Assembly: GCA_020056715.1 (NCBI GenBank)
Contig: JAGVHG010000175.1
Span: 1 to 37,745 of the forward strand
Direction: 5' to 3'
DNA length: 37,745 nucleotides
Origin: Phycisphaerae bacterium
GTDB lineage: Bacteria > Planctomycetota > Phycisphaerae > UBA1845
Both the position numbers and the translations under genes were made by a program. The notes beneath the pieces were generated by a model. It saw only the letters and a list, made by a program, of their open reading frames with translations. It was not told the DNA's origin and made no database searches. Positions 23,576 through 29,613 of this stretch are shown here, one piece after another. The stretch's first letter is position 1. Each line of letters begins with the position of its first letter.

Positions 23576-24808
23576 TTACCGTTCTCGAACCACGGCTAGC
23601 GGCACCGATCCATCCGTCTTTCGCGGAAGCGGGTCCGGCGGGGCGATGTTGACGCGGGCGGTGCTCAGTTCGGCCTCGCCGCGTTCGACGCGGGCGGCGA
23701 AGGCGACGGCCTCTTCGTAGAGGGCGTCGAGCATTTCGGCCTCGGTGACGGTGCGTTTTTGCTCGCCTTGCACGTAGATGATCCCACGGCCTTTGCCGGC
23801 GAATACGGCGACGTCGGCCCCCTCGGCCTCCCCGGGGCCGTTGACCACGCAGCCCATGACCGCGACCTTCACTGGGGTCTTGATCGTGGCGAGCTTAAGC
23901 CGCACCTCGGCCACGAGCTTGATAAGGTCGATCTCGATCCGCCCGCAGGTGGGGCAGGCAATCAACTCCGGCTCGACGCGATTTCGCAAACCCAGCGAGC
24001 AAAGGAGTTCCTTGGCGTCCTCGACTTCGTGGATCGGGTCCGCGGCGTAGGAGATGCGGATGGTGTCGCCGATGCCCGTCGAGAGCAACGAGCCCAGCGC
24101 GGCGATGGAGCGGATGCGGCCGGTCTCCGGCGGTCCGGCGTGGGTGACGCCAAGGTGCAGCGGAAGATCGAACCGCTCGCTCACCGCGCGGTAGGCGTCA
24201 ATGACCATGCCCGCGTCGATGCTCTTGGCGCTCAACACTACGTCGTGAAAGTCGTTCTCGTCAAAGATGCGCATGTAGTCTTCTAGCGTCTCGACCATGA
24301 GACGGATCAGGGTCGAGCGGCGGTCGGCGGCGAGGCTGCCCATCTGGGCCGTGCGTAAGTCCTTGTCCTTCCGCTCGACGACGCTGCCCTCGTTCACGCC
24401 GACGCGGATGGGGATGCTTCTCTCGCGGCACGCGGCGATCACGCGATCGACCTGCTTGCGGTCCTTAATGTTGCCCGGATTGAGGCGGATCTTGTGTACG
24501 CCCGCTTCGATGGCCTCCAATGCCCGCTGAAAATGGAAATGTACGTCGGCGACGATGGGCACTGGCGACTGGTCGAGAATGGCGGGAAGGGCGTCGGTGT
24601 CGCGTTTGTCGGGGACGGCCACCCGGACGATATCACAACCGGCCTCGGCGAGGCGGCGGATCTGCCCAACGGTGGCGTCCACGTCATAGGTATAGGTGCT
24701 GGTCATGGACTGGATGGCCACGGGGGCGTCCCCGCCGATGGGAACGCCGCCGACGAGCACCTGGCGGGTTTTTTTGCGTGAAATCACAGAGGGCGCCTCA
24801 TGGGGCAT
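23576..24808 (-). CDS. ispG: 4-hydroxy-3-methylbut-2-enyl diphosphate synthase
   Basis: IspG (GcpE), the [4Fe-4S] enzyme that converts methylerythritol cyclodiphosphate to HMBPP in the MEP isoprenoid pathway. The 410 residues hold the N-terminal TIM barrel (GGVPIGGDAPVAIQSMTSTY; RLNPGNIKDRK; RVGVNEGSVVERK) and the C-terminal cluster domain with CPTCGR and GCVVNGPGEA. Length is normal for the bacterial single-barrel type, with a short extra tail after residue 385. The A2/B2 module follows within 9 bases on the same strand. Confidence 0.96.
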   Translation of the reverse strand: MPHEAPSVISRKKTRQVLVGGVPIGGDAPVAIQSMTSTYTYDVDATVGQIRRLAEAGCDIVRVAVPDKRDTDALPAILDQSPVPIVADVHFHFQRALEAIEAGVHKIRLNPGNIKDRKQVDRVIAACRERSIPIRVGVNEGSVVERKDKDLRTAQMGSLAADRRSTLIRLMVETLEDYMRIFDENDFHDVVLSAKSIDAGMVIDAYRAVSERFDLPLHLGVTHAGPPETGRIRSIAALGSLLSTGIGDTIRISYAADPIHEVEDAKELLCSLGLRNRVEPELIACPTCGRIEIDLIKLVAEVRLKLATIKTPVKVAVMGCVVNGPGEAEGADVAVFAGKGRGIIYVQGEQKRTVTEAEMLDALYEEAVAFAARVERGEAELSTARVNIAPPDPLPRKTDGSVPLAVVRER

Positions 24809-24995
24809 TGTAGAAAGGGCTTCGGAAAAGTGTCAAACGAGCCGATGGTATCTTGACAGGTTTGTTCGCAGATGTTCTGCTACGTTTATGGCAGGTATCT
24901 AGACGGCGGATCCCGTGGTGGCCTTGGGGAGCGGTTTGGGCTAGGCGACCCGGGCGTGTAGAGTAACCGTTTCTTCGAAATCAGGAGATTCATTG

Positions 24996-26033
24996 ATGTC
25001 TCGGCATATTGGTACTATCGGACTTTCAATCGCATTGGGCTCGCTGACGGTCTTCTCCGGTTGTGCGTCTAAGGAGACGGCGACTGTCAGCTTCAGCTAC
25101 GTCGTAGAGAAGGAGAAAGGGCTGCCGCCGGGCATGAAGACCATCGCCATTATGCCCGCGAAGGTCGGCGAGACCACCGATCCGAAATGGCAGGAGCTAT
25201 CCACCACGGTGCTCGCTTCGTTAATAAACGAGTCGCGGAGCAAGTTCGGGACAGAGGTGACGGTAACCGAGCGGCGCGACGCCAAGGCCGTTTTCGACGA
25301 AGGAGACATGAAGGCCGCAGGCATGGCCACGGGCAAGGGCGGCGACACCAAGCTGATCGGGGCGGAAGGGTTGCTGCTTAGCAACATTAACGTGAAGGTC
25401 GAAAAACACATCGGCAAGCAACGGACGCTTTCCGGGCTTGATATCGCCGGATTCGGTGGACATCGCTCGGGCGGCGGGCGAGTGAATGCCGAGACCGAGG
25501 AAGTCGAGACGGTCACGCGCAACATGACCGTGCAGACCGAATTCAAGCTGATCGACTCGGCCAACGGCCGCGTATGGGAACACTTCAGTCCCAAGACGTA
25601 TAGTGCGACGGATCGGACCAAGGCCAGCCCCATCTTCGGATCGAGCAAGACCGAGGCTGAACTCACGCCGCAGGACCAGATCATTGGTTCGTTGGTGGAG
25701 CGTGGAGCACGCGAGTTTGTCAGCCAACTCATGCCCTGCCGGATCGACGTGGAAACCGAGGTCGAGTCGAGTGGCAATAAGAACTGTGTCGAAGGCGTGA
25801 AGCTGTTGCGGGCCGAGGCGTATCGTGAGGCCATTTCGGCGTTCCAAGCGGCGATAGCGGAGGATTCCAACGATCATCGCGCGGCCTATGGCGCGGGTGT
25901 CGCCTGCGAGGCCACGGGACAGTTCGAGGCGGGCCTTAAGTACTACAACAAGGCTTGCGCCGGGGAGAACAATCGTACCTACGCGGACGCCCGGGACCGG
26001 ATGAAGACATACGGAAGCCGCATCCGCAAGTAG
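24996..26033 (+). CDS. CsgG-like lipoprotein with TPR-like C-terminus
   Basis: A 345-residue predicted lipoprotein. The signal peptide ends in a lipobox VFSGC with Cys23. Residues about 45-245 resemble the CsgG/FlgO/PelC-type alpha-beta fold: KTIAIMPAKVGE early strand, a helix with 'TTVLASLINESRSKFGTEVTVTERRD', 'LLLSNINVKVEKHIG' and a GGG-rich beta-hairpin insert. Residues about 262-330 form two TPR-like helices pairs (AYREAISAFQAAIAEDSNDHRAAYGAG). ATG at 24996 follows AGGAG (24983-24987) by 8 bases. It heads a group of three envelope genes. A role in assembly of a secretion or surface complex is inference. Confidence 0.75.
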   Translation: MSRHIGTIGLSIALGSLTVFSGCASKETATVSFSYVVEKEKGLPPGMKTIAIMPAKVGETTDPKWQELSTTVLASLINESRSKFGTEVTVTERRDAKAVFDEGDMKAAGMATGKGGDTKLIGAEGLLLSNINVKVEKHIGKQRTLSGLDIAGFGGHRSGGGRVNAETEEVETVTRNMTVQTEFKLIDSANGRVWEHFSPKTYSATDRTKASPIFGSSKTEAELTPQDQIIGSLVERGAREFVSQLMPCRIDVETEVESSGNKNCVEGVKLLRAEAYREAISAFQAAIAEDSNDHRAAYGAGVACEATGQFEAGLKYYNKACAGENNRTYADARDRMKTYGSRIRK

Positions 26034-26131
26034 GCGGCGAATGCGCCACTGCGGGAGCGGAGCGGACGCACGTGTGGAGGTAGCCGTTAAGGGGCAGGTC
26101 CGTTGGCCCCAAAATCTGCATAAACGCGTGA

Positions 26132-26150
26132 CCAACCTTTCGAAGGTTGG
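26132..26150. repeat. Perfect short hairpin
   Basis: CCAACCTT and AAGGTTGG form 8-base arms around a TCG loop, in the 217-base spacer before the LPP20-like gene. It has no following T-run. One of several short perfect hairpins in this window. Confidence 0.6.
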
Positions 26151-26250
26151 ATTGTCATACTGGTACATGATGCCCGAAGTGGCGGCATAGCGGGTACGCC
26201 GCAAGAGTAGCGTTCCGCGCAGGGAATCCGAACGGTAGAGGAGATGAACT

Positions 26251-27573
26251 ATGCGTAATCGATGTTTGGGACTGATGCTTGGCGGTGTGGCGGTATTGGG
26301 GATCATTCCGACAGCTTGGGGCCAAAACCTGGCATCCGAGGCTCAGAACAAGTTGCTCGCCAAGCGTGCGGCCGAGGCCGACTGCTACCGCAAGCTCGCG
26401 GAGTGCGTCTACGGCGTCAAGCTCACGTCGGACACCTACGTGCGCGATTTCGTTACGGAGAGCGATCAAATCCGCGCTGGAGTAGATACCTTCATCAAGG
26501 GCATTCGTCTCGGCCCGCCGCGGTATTTCGACGATGGCGTCTGCGAGGTGGACGGCGAAGTGACCGTCGCCAAGCTCGTGACCATGATTAAGGAATTGCA
26601 CGCTGCGCACTACAAGGGCAACGTCGTCAAGACGACGGACATCGAGCAGATCAAGGAAACGATCAAGACCGACGTGATTAAGGCGACCGGTTCCGGCGCT
26701 CCGCGTCCGGAACTGCCGCCCGATCTACCGCCCGGCATTGAGGACGTGATCACGCCGCTGCCGACCGGCTATGCACCGACCATGAGCATCCCGCCGATCT
26801 GGAAGTCCGTAGGACCGCAGGGGAGATTGCTGGCCGAGCGGGCGGCGCAGATGGACGCGATGCGCCGGCTGCTCGAGCAGATCAAGGGATTGCGTCTGAC
26901 CTCAAACACCCTGGTACGCGACTTCATCACCGAGTCCGACGAAATCCGCACCCAGGCCGAGGGGATCGTCGTCGGGGCCGCGCAAGTGGGACGACCCTAC
27001 TTGCATCAGGACGAGTTGATCGCCGAGGTCACCATGGAGGTGCCCGTCGAGAAGGTCATCACCAAAATCAAGGAACTGCACGCCGAACACTACCACGGCA
27101 ACACGGTGACGACCACCGACATCAGCAACATCAAGCAGACCGTCCAACGCGAAATGATCCGCGCTACCGGGTCGGGCGTCCCCAGGCCGGAAATGATCAC
27201 CCAAGCGGTGAGCGCCGGTTACGCGGCCCCGGCGTGGATGGCGAGGACTATCGATGCCTCCGGTCAGGGCACTGACCCCGCAATGGACACCGCCCAGGGC
27301 AAACTCAAAGCCGCCAGGGCCGCTACCCTCGACGCGATGCGGAAACTGGCCGAACAGATTTACGGGCTGGAAATCAGCGCCGGAACGCTGGTGCGAGACT
27401 TTGTCACCCAGCACGATGAGATTCGGGTGCAAGTCGATGCGGTACTGTCCGGTGCGGTGTCGGGCGAGCCGACTTTTGCCAATGGCACGGCCACCATCAC
27501 CGTTTCAATCCCCGCGGCAACCGTCTGGACCGTGGTGAACCAGCAAACCAAGATCATCCAGCGACGGGGATAA
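26251..27573 (+). CDS. Exported protein with three LPP20/FlgP-like repeats
   Basis: A 440-residue secreted protein (signal peptide MRNRCLGLMLGGVAVLGIIPTAWG, no lipobox). Three tandem domains (about residues 30-130, 190-300 and 345-435) each start 'AKRAAEADCYRKLAE-x-V/I-x-G' and carry the motif VRDFVTESDQIR, VRDFITESDEIR or VRDFVTQHDEIR, then a strand ending in E-V-x-V. This is the LPP20 domain of Helicobacter LPP20 and Vibrio FlgP. In Vibrio, FlgP and the CsgG-like FlgO form outer-membrane rings around the flagellum, which fits the CsgG-like gene upstream; a similar envelope ring is an inference, since no flagellar gene is seen. Confidence 0.78.
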   Translation: MRNRCLGLMLGGVAVLGIIPTAWGQNLASEAQNKLLAKRAAEADCYRKLAECVYGVKLTSDTYVRDFVTESDQIRAGVDTFIKGIRLGPPRYFDDGVCEVDGEVTVAKLVTMIKELHAAHYKGNVVKTTDIEQIKETIKTDVIKATGSGAPRPELPPDLPPGIEDVITPLPTGYAPTMSIPPIWKSVGPQGRLLAERAAQMDAMRRLLEQIKGLRLTSNTLVRDFITESDEIRTQAEGIVVGAAQVGRPYLHQDELIAEVTMEVPVEKVITKIKELHAEHYHGNTVTTTDISNIKQTVQREMIRATGSGVPRPEMITQAVSAGYAAPAWMARTIDASGQGTDPAMDTAQGKLKAARAATLDAMRKLAEQIYGLEISAGTLVRDFVTQHDEIRVQVDAVLSGAVSGEPTFANGTATITVSIPAATVWTVVNQQTKIIQRRG

Positions 27574-27644
27574 ATCAGAACCCCGCGCGCAAGCAAGGGG
27601 CCAAGTGAAGATCGAAGGGCGAAGTACGAAAAGGACAGAGAGAT

Positions 27645-27905
27645 ATGCGAATTCAAATGCTGATGTTCGCCCCAACGCTCAAGGGCGTTGGTGCTGCCGT
27701 GCGACATTCACTTTGTCTGCTCACCGGCGCGGCTGCGCTGATCGGCGTGGCGGGGTGTGAGACCTCGTCGCACAAGTCCGTGCGGACGTACGACTACAAC
27801 GACCAGGGTCGCCCTACGGAGCGTGCGAACGAGGCAGAAGAGCAGGATTCTGAGTATCACATGGTCTCACCGGGCGAGATGGTCGTCGATCCGCATGGTC
27901 GTTGA
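27645..27905 (+). CDS. Small lipoprotein
   Basis: An 86-residue predicted lipoprotein with lipobox IGVAGC (Cys38) after a hydrophobic signal helix; mature part is short, polar and acidic (RANEAEEQDSEYH). A shorter start at an internal Met would remove part of the long n-region. It follows the LPP20-like gene by 71 bases and is followed by a strong hairpin, so it is probably the last gene of the envelope group. Function unknown. Confidence 0.65.
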   Translation: MRIQMLMFAPTLKGVGAAVRHSLCLLTGAAALIGVAGCETSSHKSVRTYDYNDQGRPTERANEAEEQDSEYHMVSPGEMVVDPHGR

Positions 27906-27926
27906 GCCGCATCGCTAGGCCGTGTG

Positions 27927-27947
27927 CCACTGCTGTGTCAGCAGTGG
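27927..27947. terminator. Strong hairpin ending the envelope gene group
   Basis: CCACTGCTG and CAGCAGTGG pair perfectly over 9 bases around a TGT loop, 22 bases after the small lipoprotein gene. No U-tract follows, so Rho-independent termination is uncertain. It belongs with similar perfect hairpins at 26132 and 29373. Confidence 0.5.
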
Positions 27948-27969
27948 TCTCGTCTACTCCGCCGATTGA

Positions 27970-28500
27970 TCAGAGCCGCGCGGCGCCAGCCCGCGGACAT
28001 GAGCGGGCAAGAGCGGATGGAGCGGACGACGCGGCGGCGAATGCACAGACCGAGCTTGCTGGTGACATTGGTTGTGGCTATCACGTTGTTCCACGTGGAA
28101 AAGAAAGTACACTCCCAGTGCGTACTCCAAGCGGTCCGCCGTCCACCTACTGACGCGGGCGTAACCGTACATTCTCCACCCCTATAACTTGACGGGTGAT
28201 CGGTGGTGACCGCGTGATTGGGCGAGCGTACGCCCCGGTCCCCAATCGACGCTTGTCCTGAGCCTCGAAGGAATCGAAAATCGCAAATCTCAAATCCAAC
28301 CATCGCCAATCCCCTTCGTGCCTCAGTGCCTCATTTCGACGTTTTGACGTTTTGACGTTTTGACGTCTCGACGTTTCGACGTTTCTTCCGCCCCCTCTCA
28401 CCCTTCAACCCCTTGAACTCTTCAACTCCTGATCCCTTCCCGCTCTCTCCTTTCTCCTCTCTCCTTTCTAGCGGGAGAGGGCTGGGGTGATGGTACGCCG
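27970..28500. repeat. Intergenic repeat block 1
   Basis: A gene-free block that shares several modules with block 2 at 32385-32880. A 29-base element (27970-27998) matches 32675-32703 at 27 of 29 positions in inverse orientation. A 24-base element (28183-28206) is an exact inverse copy of 32440-32463. An AATCG/CAATC phrase (about 28267-28315) is followed by six 8-base tandem copies (28334-28381, consensus TTTTGACG or TTTCGACG). A pyrimidine-rich tract ending in AGCGGGAGAGGG follows. No coding frame is convincing. Confidence 0.7.
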
Positions 28501-28650
28501 GACTCCTTGCGTGCGTTTGCGCAAGCCGCTGTTGACGTTGATCGAGGAGAAAAATGCGTAGGGTCCGCTCTGAAGACCATCAAGCCCAAAGGACGGTCTG
28601 CACAGCAGACACTACAGGACTTTTTTTTAGGACGTTCACGGCCTTTCACC

Positions 28651-28679
28651 TTGCAAAAAGGCGAAAGACCGCGTACAAT
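28651..28679 (+). promoter_or_regulatory. Strong candidate promoter of an untranslated transcript
   Basis: TTGCAA (28651-28656) and TACAAT (28674-28679) are separated by the optimal 17 bases. The expected start is near 28686. No open reading frame with a ribosome binding site follows; instead two strong hairpins occur before position 28857. Confidence 0.5.
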
Positions 28680-28685
28680 TGTGGT

Positions 28686-28857
28686 GTGGGCCTAGTGAAG
28701 TTAACCCTTCGCGAGGTTCCGCCCCGTTTGTGGTTACAGCCGCACGCGGCGCACTTATTAAAGATAGACCCCATCGGGGCCGCTACCTGTTTATCAGACA
28801 GGGCGCTCCCCGATGGGCAAGACGGCCAGCGCTGACCCGCTGGCCGCCATCGTTTTT
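28686..28857 (+). ncRNA. Candidate structured non-coding RNA
   Basis: About 170 nt between the promoter at 28651-28679 and a terminator-like end. It contains a long compound hairpin: outer arms CCCATCGGGG (28770-28779) and CCCCGATGGG (28808-28817), inner arms CCTGT (28786-28790) and ACAGG (28798-28802) with a TTATCAG loop. A second hairpin, GGCCAGCG (28824-28831) with CGCTGGCC (28838-28845), is followed by TTTTT at 28853-28857. No match to tmRNA, SRP, RNase P or 6S cores was recognised. The terminal T-run overlaps the stop codon of the convergent HARE-HTH-like gene, so the hairpins may instead serve that gene. Confidence 0.45.
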
Positions 28858-29257
28858 AAGAGGCTTCTCCATTTCTCAGCCCAAAAGTGTTTGGGGCGGT
28901 TTTGACAAATAAGTCACCCCGACGCTTAGCTGCCGTCGGAATCGAAATCTTCAGCATGCGTAAATCCTGTGTCTGGAAACCGCCCTTAACGAGTTGGTGG
29001 GCCATCTCCTTGACGTGCAAGGGACGCCCCGCATGATTTATCAAAGATCGCATTGCTTCGGGCAGCTTCATTCCTAAAAATTCCCGCTCTCCGATCATCT
29101 GCAACCCGGGTAAGGTGGGAGTTTGGGCCTCCAACTCAGCAATCCGCCTAAGGCAAAACTTAATGACGCCTTGAACCTCTGAAAGGTCGTTCATCAGCTT
29201 GCCTTCATCGGCCTTCGCGTCGTCCAACATAGTCCGATACTGTTCGATAGTAGTCAT
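28856..29257 (-). CDS. Coiled coil + HARE-HTH-like DNA-binding protein
   Basis: A 133-residue protein. Residues about 1-48 are a coiled coil (MLDDAKADEGKLMNDLSEVQ and onward), and about 62-128 resemble the HARE-HTH (HB1/ASXL/restriction endonuclease HTH) winged helix: 'PEAMRSLINHAGRPLHVKEM' with the RPLHVKE core, a basic helix and 'FVKTAPNTFGL' as the wing. HARE-HTH domains are thought to bind modified or otherwise specific DNA and occur in restriction and transcription proteins. It has its own strong promoter with an almost absent leader. Likely a regulator dimerising through the coiled coil; target unknown. Confidence 0.75.
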   Translation of the reverse strand: MTTIEQYRTMLDDAKADEGKLMNDLSEVQGVIKFCLRRIAELEAQTPTLPGLQMIGEREFLGMKLPEAMRSLINHAGRPLHVKEMAHQLVKGGFQTQDLRMLKISIPTAAKRRGDLFVKTAPNTFGLRNGEAS

Positions 29258-29266
29258 AACGCCTAT

Positions 29267-29294
29267 AGTATATCACGGATTCTATGCTTGTCAA
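29267..29294 (-). promoter_or_regulatory. Near-consensus promoter giving a nearly leaderless mRNA
   Basis: On the minus strand, a perfect TTGACA (29294-29289) and TATACT (29272-29267) with a 16-base spacer precede the ATG at 29257 by only 9 bases after the -10. A start about 7 bases past the -10 falls at about 29260, leaving a leader of roughly 3 nt and no ribosome binding site. Confidence 0.7.
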
Positions 29295-29372
29295 GGCAAA
29301 TCCGCAACCTGCGATATCTCTTGTGAGTTTTACGTAGGCGCGGCGTAATCATTGGCTTGACAGGCTGGGTGG

Positions 29373-29392
29373 CCCACCTCTTCAGAGGTGGG
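29373..29392. repeat. Perfect short hairpin before the beta-helix gene
   Basis: CCCACCTC and GAGGTGGG pair over 8 bases with a TTCA loop, between divergently oriented genes. Preceded by TTGACA at 29357-29362. No T-run follows, so it looks like a dispersed palindromic element or a regulator site rather than a terminator. Confidence 0.6.
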
Positions 29393-29613
29393 GGACTCGA
29401 ATTCGAGTTGCATCCGGTCCGTTCGACGGGGATCAGCCGTCTACCCGACGCAAGTTTACGGCGCTGTGGCGGGTGTTTAACGCTCCGAACCGTCGTTTTG
29501 ACACGAAATTGCAGGGTTTCGCGGGGCGGTGCGACGGCTTGCAAACCGACAAGTAATCCGCTAAGATGCGCCTTCCGTCGCCGTGCGTCGCCCGGTCTGT
29601 CGGGGAGGTTTAC

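Noticed and set aside
25221-26306. 361-residue minus-strand frame
   Set aside because: Antisense to the CsgG-like lipoprotein gene; no recognisable domain and overlaps the next gene start.
28334-28381. Possible CRISPR array
   Set aside because: Units are 8 bases with no spacers, and there are no cas genes in the window; this is a plain tandem repeat.
28571-28629. Rho-independent terminator with GTCTGC-ACA-GCAGAC stem
   Set aside because: The run of eight T starts about ten bases after the stem, too far for a standard terminator, and no gene ends nearby on the plus strand.
28507-28695. 62-residue plus-strand frame
   Set aside because: Starts with GTG without a ribosome binding site and runs across the candidate promoter and a run of eight T.
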